Part shown: positions 29,023 to 36,796 of the stretch, one piece after another | Numbering within the stretch: position 1 is the first letter of the stretch | How the letters are laid out: each line of letters starts with the position of its first letter | DNA from: Desmonostoc muscorum LEGE 12446 | Lineage (GTDB): Bacteria; Cyanobacteriota; Cyanobacteriia; Cyanobacteriales; Nostocaceae | DNA: 64,000 bases | Direction: 5' to 3' | NCBI RefSeq assembly: GCF_015207005.2 | Contig: NZ_JADEXS020000001.1 | Span: 2,294,001 to 2,358,000, forward strand | The notes under the pieces: generated by a model | Databases searched by the model: none | Told to the model about the DNA's origin: nothing | The model's input: the letters and a program-made list of their open reading frames with translations, nothing else | Translations under genes and position numbers: made by a program

Positions 29023-29856
29023 CTATTCCGGTACAACTTTACTGGCGATAAAACCAACTAATCTATCTAACATTAAGCCGACTAAACCAACATAGATGAG
29101 TGCGAGGATGATTTCACTTAAATTAGTTTCTGTGGTGGTATTGTAAGCATCCCAAATAAAGGAACCAATTCCTACACCGCCGACTAACATTTCTGCTGCA
29201 ACAATCGCTAACCAAGATAAACCAATGCCAATGCGTAACCCTGTGAAGATATAAGGAACAGTGGCAGGAAATACAACTTTCAGAAAATACTTTGCCCCTT
29301 TCAAACGTAAAACTCTAGCTACGTTTACATAGTCTTGAGGAATTTGTTGTACCCCTACAGTCGTGTTAATGATAATTGGCCAAATGGACGTAATGAAAAT
29401 TACAAAAATAGCTGAAGGATTAGCTTGTTGAAATGCTGCTAGGGAAATTGGCAGCCATGCAAGAGGCGGTACAGTCCGCAACACTTGGAAGATGGGATCT
29501 ACGGCATTATAAAGTAACTTATTAGCACCAATACAAATTCCCAATGCAACACCAACAATTGCCGCTAGAGAAAAACCTAAACCAACTCTTCCCAAACTAC
29601 TAAGTATTTGCCAGCCCAAGCCTTTATCACTTTCACCATTATCAAAAAAAGGATTAATAATAAAAGGGTCCCAAGTTTCTGAAAATGTTTCTATTGGACC
29701 AGGTAATTGAAAGTTAGGATTTAGACAAAGTAATTCCCAAATCACTAAAAAAATAGCCAAGGCTACCAATGGCGGCAGAATTTTTTGTGAAACTAATTTA
29801 TTGAACTGCTTGCGGGGATTTTTTCTGATAGTACGACTTCCCAGGATAGCTGCCAT
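29023..29856 (-). CDS. nrtB: Nitrate ABC transporter permease
   Basis: 277 residues from ATG 29856. A TTG at 29880 would add eight residues, but the ATG has GGGAG about 14 bp upstream and gives the family length. About six membrane helices (ILPPLVALAIFLVIWELL; IFVIFITSIWPIIINT; LSWLAIVAAEMLVGG). The EAA-type permease loop is visible around FPATVPYIFTGLRIGIGLSW. It forms the membrane channel of NrtABCD in the plasma membrane. It follows nrtA by about 110 bp. Confidence 0.94.
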   Translation of the reverse strand: MAAILGSRTIRKNPRKQFNKLVSQKILPPLVALAIFLVIWELLCLNPNFQLPGPIETFSETWDPFIINPFFDNGESDKGLGWQILSSLGRVGLGFSLAAIVGVALGICIGANKLLYNAVDPIFQVLRTVPPLAWLPISLAAFQQANPSAIFVIFITSIWPIIINTTVGVQQIPQDYVNVARVLRLKGAKYFLKVVFPATVPYIFTGLRIGIGLSWLAIVAAEMLVGGVGIGSFIWDAYNTTTETNLSEIILALIYVGLVGLMLDRLVGFIASKVVPE

Positions 29857-29965
29857 TATTATTATTTCTCCCGTTGCCAATTAACTAGGCGTAAAAATTC
29901 AAGTTGGTAGTAAGGACTTTAGTCCTGATAAACTTTTTGATGAGCGATGAATCGCTCACTACAAA

Positions 29966-31285
29966 CTAAACTTTCTTGATTTTTAAATTCTGCAAATATT
30001 CTTCTGGTTTTTCTGGATCAAACTTCACACCATCAAAGAAAGTCTCAACGCCACGAGAACTACTCTTAGGAATTTCAGAATCAATCACACCAATAGCTTT
30101 AGCTGCTTGTTTCCACAAGTCCTCTTTATTCACTTGGTTGACTATTTCCTGAACTTTGGTATCTTTTGGCAGATAGCCCCAGCGAATTTCTTCTGTTAAA
30201 AACCAAATATCGTGACTCTTGTAAGGATAGGAAGCGTTATTTGCCCAAAACTTCATGCGATATGGGAAATCTTGTTGAGTACGTCCATCACCGAAGTCAA
30301 TATTACCTTTCGACCTTTCTAAAATATCTGACGCAGCAACATTAAAGTATTTTCTATCAGAACAAATTTTACACATTTCCTCTTTATTTTCGGGGCGATC
30401 GCACCATTGTTGAGCTTCTAGAATTGCCATCAACAATGCTTGTGTAGCATTAGGATTTTTATCAACCCAATCTTTCCGCATTGCAAAAGCTTTTTCTGGA
30501 TGATCTTTCCACAACTCGCCTGTAACTAAAGCTGAATAACCTAATTTTTGGTTAACCAATTGAGCATTCCAAGGCTCTCCCACGCAAAAAGAATCGATAG
30601 TGTTAACTTTCATATTTGCCACCATTTGTGGTGGTGGTACTGGTTCTAAAACCACATCTTGATCTGGATTTATGCCACCAGCCGCTAGCCAATAGCGCAT
30701 CCACAAATCATGAGTACCGCCAGGAAATGTAATCCCAAATTTCAAGGATTTTTTATTGGCTTTAGCTTTACTAGCAGCTTCTTTCAGCCCTTTACTTTGT
30801 AAATTAACATTCAGTTCTTTAAATTTATTCGCAACAGAAATAGCCTGACCATTAGTATTTAATCTTGCCAAAAGATACATCGGCACTTTATCGTTAATGG
30901 TCATCAAGTAAGGCATAGGGCTGAGGATATGTGCGCCATCAATACCACCGCCATCTGAGCCAATTTTTAAATTATCACGGGTGACAGGCCAAGATTTTTG
31001 TTTGATAACCTCAACATCAGTCATACCGTACTTAGCAAATAAGCCTTTTTCTTTAGCAATAATCAGAGGAGCAGAATCAGTTAAAGCGATAAATCCTAAT
31101 TTGGCTTTTGTTGTTTCTACCTTAGGTGCATTAGCCACAGTAGAAACATTAGCGGCTGGAGCAGCAGACGGAGCATCGCTACTTGTTGAGCTATTGCTAT
31201 TAGAAGAACAAGCGTGAGCCACAATAGAAGCCGCAGCCACAGTAGTAGTGGTGAAAATAAATTTTCTTCTTGAAATATTTGTCAT
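29966..31285 (-). CDS. nrtA: Nitrate-binding lipoprotein
   Basis: 439 residues. The N-terminus has a twin-arginine motif (SRRKFIF) followed by a hydrophobic run and a lipobox ending at Cys26 (VAHACSS), then a Ser/Ala-rich linker. The binding domain has LGFIALTDSAPLIIAKEKGLFAKYG, FGITFPGGTHDLWMRYWLAAGG and DSFCVGEPWNAQLV, as in NrtA/CmpA. It captures nitrate or nitrite in the periplasm for NrtB. The spacer to nirA (31286-31404) is heptanucleotide repeat. Confidence 0.95.
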   Translation of the reverse strand: MTNISRRKFIFTTTTVAAASIVAHACSSNSNSSTSSDAPSAAPAANVSTVANAPKVETTKAKLGFIALTDSAPLIIAKEKGLFAKYGMTDVEVIKQKSWPVTRDNLKIGSDGGGIDGAHILSPMPYLMTINDKVPMYLLARLNTNGQAISVANKFKELNVNLQSKGLKEAASKAKANKKSLKFGITFPGGTHDLWMRYWLAAGGINPDQDVVLEPVPPPQMVANMKVNTIDSFCVGEPWNAQLVNQKLGYSALVTGELWKDHPEKAFAMRKDWVDKNPNATQALLMAILEAQQWCDRPENKEEMCKICSDRKYFNVAASDILERSKGNIDFGDGRTQQDFPYRMKFWANNASYPYKSHDIWFLTEEIRWGYLPKDTKVQEIVNQVNKEDLWKQAAKAIGVIDSEIPKSSSRGVETFFDGVKFDPEKPEEYLQNLKIKKV

Positions 31286-31404
31286 TTGTTATTTGTCCTT
31301 TGTTATTTGTCATTTGTCATTGGGCATCGGGCATTGGGTACTGAGAAACTATTCTTAAATATTTATTTCCCAGTCCCCAATCCCCAGTCCCCAGTCCCCA
31401 GTTA

Positions 31405-33030
31405 CTAACTACCAATTACTAAAGCTTCTTGCTTGAGTTTTGCCCCAAAGTTTTTGATGAGTAAATCTTGCAATATTGGCTGTAAATCTTCGCAGGGTAT
31501 GCCTTTGATAATGCAAGTTCCGAGATGGGCATCTTTGCCAACTTTGCCGCCCATATATATGTCAACGCCTTCGAGGGTTTTGCCATTTTTGCGGGTTTTA
31601 GTCCCCATCAAGCCGATGTCTGCAACTTGAGGCTGTCCGCAGGAGTTGGGGCAACCAGTCCAGTGAATTCGCACGGGATGGGTGAAGGTTAAGTCTTCTT
31701 CTAAGGCTTTAATCATTGCCAAGGCGCGGTTTTTGGTTTCGATGAGGGCAAAGTTGCAAAATTGTGCGCCTGTGCAAGATACTAGCGATCGCGTCAACAA
31801 ACCTGGGTTAATCGAAAACCTTTCTAGTAACGGTTCTGTGAAAAATGTTGCTAATCGGGATTCAGCAATGTTGGGGATAACGATGTTTTGCTCAACCGTG
31901 AAGCGGATTTCCCCACTACCGTAAACTTCTGCTAGACGTGCCATTTCAAACATATCTTCGGCATACAACCGACCGACAGGAATATGCAAACCTACGTAAT
32001 TTAATCCTGATTGTTTTTGTTTATATACGCCGATGTGGTCGCGTTTTTCCCAGTCGATTTCGTCTTTTGCCGCTGCGGGTAACAATGATTTACCCAAGCG
32101 GTTTTCAACTTCTGCCCGAAACTTTTCTAAACCCCATTCATCAATTAGCCACATCAGGCGGGATTTTTGCCGATTAGCACGTAAGCCGTGGTCACGATAA
32201 ACTTCTAGAACGGCTCTACATACAGCTACCACATCTTCTGGAGCCACCCAAGCATTCAGAGGAATCGCCGCTTCACAGCGTTTGGCGGAGAAAAAACCAC
32301 CGACTAAAACGTTAAACCCAAATACTGGGGATTGGGGATTGGTGATTGGGGATTGGGAAGATTTTTCCCCAGTCCCCAGTCCCCAGTCCCCAGTCCCCTC
32401 CTTAAATGCCGGCACGAATGCTAAATCATTAATCTCCGCATGAACTGAATTGTCTCTGCCACCGGCGATCGCAATGTTAAATTTCCGTGGTAAATTGCTA
32501 AACTCTGGGTTTCCTTCGCCTTTGTTGGTGAGCATATCTTGGATTTGCTGTACCAACTCTCGTGTATCGTACAACTCATCTGCATCTAACCCCGCCACAG
32601 GGTCACCTGTGATATTGCGGACGTTATCCATCCCTGACTGGACGCTAGTTAAACCAACTGCGTGAAATCTCTCAAAAATATCTGGTAAATCAGAAATCCT
32701 GATTCCCCGCAATTGAATATTCTGTCTCGTAGTAATATCAGCACTACCTTCATCACCGTAACGCTGCACTACTTGGGCTAAAACACGCATCTGAGTGCTG
32801 GTAAGAATACCGTTAGGCATCCGCAACCGCATCATAAACTTACCTGGAGTAACTGGGCGAAAAAATACACCCAGCCATTTGAGTCGATGATCTCGGTCTG
32901 TTTCGTCCATTGCTTCCCAGCCCAAGGCGGCAAATTTTTCAATCTCACTTTTAACGGCGAGTCCATCTTTTTCTGCCTTGAATTTCTCGAACTTATTGAG
33001 GCTGGCGGTGGTAGTTGCTGTGTCTGTCAT
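31405..33030 (-). CDS. nirA: Ferredoxin-nitrite reductase
   Basis: 541 residues. The siroheme/4Fe-4S ligands appear as CTGAQFC and CPNSCGQ, with two sulfite-reductase-type half domains (MMRLRMPNGILTSTQMRVLA; HIGVYKQKQSGLNYVGLHIP). It reduces nitrite to ammonium in the cytoplasm with six electrons from ferredoxin. First gene of the operon nirA-nrtABCD-nrtP-narB. About 24 residues from FKEGTGDWGLGTGEK to NPQSPVF are translated heptanucleotide repeat between LAFVPAF and GFNVLVGGFFSAKRC, which are normally separated by a few residues. ATG at 33030 matches family N-termini. Transcription should start near 33296, after the NtcA box. Confidence 0.96.
   Translation of the reverse strand: MTDTATTTASLNKFEKFKAEKDGLAVKSEIEKFAALGWEAMDETDRDHRLKWLGVFFRPVTPGKFMMRLRMPNGILTSTQMRVLAQVVQRYGDEGSADITTRQNIQLRGIRISDLPDIFERFHAVGLTSVQSGMDNVRNITGDPVAGLDADELYDTRELVQQIQDMLTNKGEGNPEFSNLPRKFNIAIAGGRDNSVHAEINDLAFVPAFKEGTGDWGLGTGEKSSQSPITNPQSPVFGFNVLVGGFFSAKRCEAAIPLNAWVAPEDVVAVCRAVLEVYRDHGLRANRQKSRLMWLIDEWGLEKFRAEVENRLGKSLLPAAAKDEIDWEKRDHIGVYKQKQSGLNYVGLHIPVGRLYAEDMFEMARLAEVYGSGEIRFTVEQNIVIPNIAESRLATFFTEPLLERFSINPGLLTRSLVSCTGAQFCNFALIETKNRALAMIKALEEDLTFTHPVRIHWTGCPNSCGQPQVADIGLMGTKTRKNGKTLEGVDIYMGGKVGKDAHLGTCIIKGIPCEDLQPILQDLLIKNFGAKLKQEALVIGS
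32323..32401 (-). repeat. Heptanucleotide repeat block translated inside nirA
   Basis: The plus strand reads ggggattggggattggtg, then ccccagtccccagtcccc, i.e. an inverted pair of GGGGATT and CCCCAGT runs, in frame within nirA. Identical words fill the spacer next door (31373-31402). Confidence 0.9.
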
Positions 33031-33669
33031 GAGGCTGACTCTCGTTGCAAATTACTAATAAGCGTGAAAATTTGTGGTCATTACCCAATATCAATCAACC
33101 CGTAGTCCCATTAGGTGCTATATCTACGAGGATTAGAGATAAAAAACTTAATATGTGGTTACGGTTGATTATTTATACTTCAGAGTATTCCAATATGAAA
33201 CTTAAAATGCGTGATTAGTTAAGGAGAATTTGTTGCCATTTACATCTTGGGAATTTGTCAAGGAGTTTTGGCTACTGTTCATGTAACAATTTCGATACTC
33301 ATAAGTTAAGGCGAGATTTTTGTTAAAATCGTATAAATTGTTACGGTTTTTTAGTAAAATTGCAGAAAATGTATTAAAGCTATGCATTTTTTGCATCAAA
33401 GTCAGCCATAAGTAGGGCAAAGCTCTGACATCAAAGGTATTTGAGATGACCGAAGCGATTTTCAATTACGATATAGCAATCCTATTTGATAAGCAAAATT
33501 CTTGTGAAAGTCTTCCTTGGTAGTTTGTGATTACGGACTAATGACTAATGGCAGCCAAGAGAAAAATATTTGACAAATCATTTAGGACTGCTATAGTTCC
33601 AATTCGGAATCTAAAATCTAAAATCTAAAATCCAAAATTGGCAAAAACTTAGATGTTATTTCAGCAGCT
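33031..33669. other. Divergent regulatory region nirA / Rieske gene
   Basis: 640 bp between nirA (minus) and the broken Rieske gene (plus). It contains the NtcA promoter (33303-33344), a GTA-N9-TAC near-match at 33520-33534 facing the plus strand, and AATCTAAA heptamers (33607-33637) just before the Rieske start. No gene was found. Confidence 0.6.
33303..33344 (-). promoter_or_regulatory. NtcA-activated promoter of the nir operon
   Basis: Read on the minus strand: GTAACAATTTATAC (33344-33331) matches GTA-N8-TAC exactly. It is followed by 22 bases and then TAACTT (33308-33303), which fits TAN3T. This is the canonical class II NtcA promoter geometry. The inferred start near 33296 leaves a leader of about 265 bases before nirA. 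The opposite strand lacks a TAN3T box at the right distance, so the site points to nirA. Confidence 0.85.
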
Positions 33670-33732
33670 ATGAAACGTCGTGATTTTATTAATTGGGTAG
33701 GTTTGGGTTGGATAGCGAGTTCTCTACCTATA

Positions 33733-34668
33733 GAACCCATTTGACATCTTGTGAGGTTTTGAATTAAGGTACTCCTCAGCATCTAAAATCCAATACTAAT
33801 GGCGTATTCCAGCAACCTCACTGATGCAGAATGGGAAATTTTTGAACCCTTATTGCAAGAGATATTACCGACTAAGAAGCAGACTCGACCGACCAACTGG
33901 CCAAAGCGAGATATCTTCAATGGAATTCTCTATCAACTAAAAAATGGATGCAATTGGCAAGACTTACCTAAAGACCTCCCCCCTTATTCCACTGTATATT
34001 GGCACTACAAACAGTGGCGAGCAGCCGGGGTATTTGAGGAACTGATGAGTGTCTTACATGGACAAGTGCGTGAACAGGTAAAAAAAAAACCGCACTGGAC
34101 GACATTGATCATCATTGACTCCCAAGCAGTGAAAAATACCTGCAACGCCAGTGTGGAGTCGAAAGGTTTTTGCTTCTACAAAGCCACCAACGGTATTAAA
34201 AGGCATTTGGCTATTGACACCCTTGGGTTTCCCTTTTTTACGCTCTGTACTCGCGCCAATGTCTCGGATGATGCCGGATTAATTGAGATGTTTACTCTCA
34301 ACATCGACTACTTCAAGTCAAAACCTATCGATATTCCCAAGATTACTATCCTGCTAGATCATGGGTATCACCCAGAATATTTGACTCAGGAGTTAGAGCG
34401 AATTTACCCAGAGATCATGACCAAAATTCAGTTTCAACTTTCTACGAAACCCTCAAAACAAGAGAAAGCGGCACAAGGAAAATCTGGATTTGTTCCGGCA
34501 ATAGCTAGATGGGTGATCGAACGCTCCAATGCTTGGATGGAGCGCTGTAAAATTCTGGTTAAGAACTTTGAACGAACCCTGGTTAGTGCCACTGCCAAAC
34601 TCAATATCTGCTTCATCAGGCTAATGATTAAGAGGCTTGCAGCACCTTCTTAGATGTCAAATGGGTTC
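33733..34668 (+). mobile_element. IS5-family insertion sequence, copy 1 (936 bp)
   Basis: Terminal inverted repeats GAACCCATTTGACATC (33733-33748) and its complement (34653-34668) are perfect over 16 bp. Flanked by TATA on both sides (33729-33732 and 34669-34672). It carries one transposase ORF and disrupts the Rieske gene. It reads as identical to copy 2 at 39555-40490. Confidence 0.95.
33799..34653 (+). CDS. IS5-family DDE transposase (copy 1)
   Basis: 284 residues in one frame. N-terminal DUF4096-type region (LTDAEWEIFEPLLQEILP, NGILYQLKNGCNWQDLPKDL), then the DDE core: IIIDSQAVKNT with the first Asp, ITILLDHGYHPEY with the second, and WVIERSNAWMERCK with the Glu. A run of ten A residues (34080-34089) is a potential slippage site; related IS often split their transposase by frameshift, but here the frame is intact. 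The protein should be functional. Confidence 0.93.
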   Translation: MAYSSNLTDAEWEIFEPLLQEILPTKKQTRPTNWPKRDIFNGILYQLKNGCNWQDLPKDLPPYSTVYWHYKQWRAAGVFEELMSVLHGQVREQVKKKPHWTTLIIIDSQAVKNTCNASVESKGFCFYKATNGIKRHLAIDTLGFPFFTLCTRANVSDDAGLIEMFTLNIDYFKSKPIDIPKITILLDHGYHPEYLTQELERIYPEIMTKIQFQLSTKPSKQEKAAQGKSGFVPAIARWVIERSNAWMERCKILVKNFERTLVSATAKLNICFIRLMIKRLAAPS

Positions 34669-35023
34669 TATAGCGATCGCAGCTTGTTCTTCCCAGACAA
34701 ATTCAGCGTCAACCGATTGGCAAACGGTAGGCACTTCGGCAGAATTAGATAAAACAGGTCAATTGCTGGCGAAAAACTCACCTGCTGGGCCTGTGTTGGT
34801 AGTCGGCACCTCCAAATCCCAAAATCTGACGGCTGTCAACCCTACCTGTACTCACTCAGGTTGTACGGTGGGATGGAAAGCTGACACCAAAAAATTCGTC
34901 TGTCCCTGTCATGGTTCAGAATTTGGGGTTGACGGTAAAGTGCAAAGAGGCCCAGCAGCAGAAGCGCTAAAAACTTACGCTGCCAAAATTGAGGGCAATT
35001 CAGTTGTAGTTAAACCAAGTTAG

Positions 35024-35333
35024 AAGGGATTGGGGACTGGGGACTGGGGATTGGGGACTGGGGATTGGGCATGGGGCACTTGTACTGAGCGTACCCCTAC
35101 GGGGAAGCAAGCTACGCGTAGCGTCTCGTAGAGAAGCCGAAGTATGGGGCATTGGGAGTGAGGAGTTTAGAGTTAGGAGTTTAGAGTTAGAAGTTTAGAG
35201 TTATTCTCCCTCATCCCCCTCATCCCCCTCATCCCCCTCATCCCCCTCATCCCCAGTCCCCAATCCCCAGTCCCCAATCCCCAGTCCCCAATCCCCAGTC
35301 CCCACTCCCCACTCCCCACTCACTTTTACGATC
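35024..35333. repeat. Repeat-filled spacer before the HEAT-repeat gene
   Basis: GGGGACT/GGGGATT heptamers (35029-35070), a dispersed block of the tacggggaagcaagctacgc type (35098-35145), TTTAGAG units (35166-35205), TCATCCCCC units (35213-35255) and CCCCAGT units (35256-35325) follow one another. No gene. Confidence 0.85.
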
Positions 35334-36635
35334 GTGAATAACATCAACCAGCTTTTGGTGCAAGTCCAGACAGCACATAATGCAGGTGATTGGTCATCAC
35401 TAATTCAATATTTACAACAATTAATTTTAGGGGCAGACTCTGGACATCCAGAGATAGTTAAAAATAGAGAATATCTGCTCTCATTAACACTTTCAATGTT
35501 AGACATGGGAGATTTTCAGCAACGCTGGGAAATAACCAAGGTGTTAACTAAATTGGGAAATATTGCCATACCACCACTCATTGAAATATTAAAAGATGAA
35601 GACGCAGAGGAAGAATTACGCTGGTATGCAGCACGGACTTTGGGAGAATTTCAGCACCCAGATGCCATCGCATCTTTAGTAGAATTATTGAAAAATGATG
35701 ATGATGAAGAACTTAAAGCGATCGCAGCTACAGCACTGGGGCAAATGGGTACTGTTGCTATTACTTCACTAACAGAACTTCTCTTAGATGAAGATACACG
35801 ACTTTTAGCAGTGCGATCGCTTTGCTGTATTCCGCAAACAGAAACCATTGCACCACTGTTGAGTGTAGTCCAAGATCCACAAGCAGAAATCCGCGCTGCT
35901 GCAATTGAAGCCCTCAGTAGCTTTCATGATGAACGCATACCACCAGTTTTGTTAAACGCTTTAGATGATGTAGCCCCCACAGTTAGACGTGCAGCAGTGG
36001 TTGGTTTAGGTTTTCGCCCCGACTTACGCCAAGCATTCGATTTAGTAACGAGACTGCAACCAAAACTTTACGACATTAATCTTGATGTTTGTTGTGCAGC
36101 AGTAGTTACCCTTTCTCGCATGGGTTGTGATGACGCTGCAAAACACTTATTTGATTTGCTGATTTCATCCCAGACACCGATAACCCTGCAATTAGAAACT
36201 ATCCGCGCTTTAAGTTGGATGGGAACACCATCGAGTTTGGAATATTTACAAACAGCATTTCATCAAAGTACATCAGAAACAGTGTGGCAAGAAATTATCA
36301 CAGTTTTAGGGCGAGTGCAAAAGCCGGAGTTAACGACACCAGCCACAGAAATTTTACTAGAAGTACTACGATTGCACCGTCGAGCTACAGAAATTGCCAC
36401 TATCAAAAGTGCGATCGCTTTATCTTTAGGACAGTTGGGCAAAATCGAAGCAATTGAAGCCTTGATTTGGCTACTAGCTGATTCTAATACTTCGGTGAGG
36501 CTACATGCGATCGCTGCACTGAAAAATCTGGATCAAGAAGCCACACATCAACAATTGCAGGAGTTAGCAACAAATAACGAGGCACTCACACCAGATTTGC
36601 AACAAGGAATAGCGATCGCTCTGGCAGAGTGGTAA
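35334..36635 (+). CDS. HEAT-repeat protein, possible NirB
   Basis: 433 residues from GTG 35334 (no ATG is available in the N-terminal part). It consists of HEAT/PBS-lyase-like repeats (EEELRWYAARTLGEFQHPDAI, ELKAIAATALGQMG, AEIRAAAIEALSSF, VRLHAIAALKNL). Such proteins are scaffolds or phycobilin-lyase relatives. Its position in the divergent arm opposite nirA, in the same direction as ntcB, is that of nirB in other cyanobacteria, where it supports nitrite reductase activity. I cannot confirm that NirB has HEAT repeats, so the symbol is left blank. It is separated from ntcB by about 7 kb of inserted or decayed genes. Confidence 0.8.
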   Translation: MNNINQLLVQVQTAHNAGDWSSLIQYLQQLILGADSGHPEIVKNREYLLSLTLSMLDMGDFQQRWEITKVLTKLGNIAIPPLIEILKDEDAEEELRWYAARTLGEFQHPDAIASLVELLKNDDDEELKAIAATALGQMGTVAITSLTELLLDEDTRLLAVRSLCCIPQTETIAPLLSVVQDPQAEIRAAAIEALSSFHDERIPPVLLNALDDVAPTVRRAAVVGLGFRPDLRQAFDLVTRLQPKLYDINLDVCCAAVVTLSRMGCDDAAKHLFDLLISSQTPITLQLETIRALSWMGTPSSLEYLQTAFHQSTSETVWQEIITVLGRVQKPELTTPATEILLEVLRLHRRATEIATIKSAIALSLGQLGKIEAIEALIWLLADSNTSVRLHAIAALKNLDQEATHQQLQELATNNEALTPDLQQGIAIALAEW

Positions 36636-36768
36636 ATTTTGTTAAAGAGAATATTTCTGAAAGCTTTATTTTTAATCTCAATCCCTCGTTCAAAATATTT
36701 AGACTTGCGTTTACATCTCTCAAATTGCGGTTCCCACATGGGTGAGGTACAGAAAAAAATAGATCCTC

Positions 36769-36796
36769 GTAGGGGCGCACAGCTGTGCGCCCCTAC
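36769..36796. repeat. 28-bp perfect palindrome of a dispersed repeat family
   Basis: GTAGGGGCGCACAG and its exact complement form a gap-free palindrome. The same GTAGGGGCGC...GCGCCCCTAC core lies inside the element at 51596-51698. Here the flanks also show a weak inverted relation (acatgggtgaggtac against acccatgtacctga). It lies between the HEAT gene and the adhesin pseudogene. Confidence 0.75.

Larger units (their letters stand above)
33670..35023 (+). pseudogene. Rieske [2Fe-2S] protein, interrupted by IS element
   Basis: The gene starts MKRRDFINWVGLGWIASSLP at 33670, is cut at TATA (33729-33732), and resumes at 34669. Removing 936 bp of IS and one 4-bp duplication restores a 137-codon frame (414 bp), with junction PIAIAACSS. 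The intact protein would be an exported Tat-type (KRRDF) lipoprotein candidate (IAAC lipobox) with the Rieske motifs CTHSGC and CPCHGSEF. It is a small electron-transfer protein, shorter than the cytochrome b6f Rieske PetC. The IS carries a stop, so no full protein is expected. A 34637-start ORF is an artefact of the IS end. Confidence 0.9.

Noticed and set aside
33149..33162. Second NtcA site closer to nirA (GTAACCACATATTA)
   Set aside because: The second half-site has two mismatches, and the better site with TAN3T is at 33303-33344.
34637..35023. Separate Rieske gene starting within the IS end
   Set aside because: The first codons come from the IS; the real start is at 33670.
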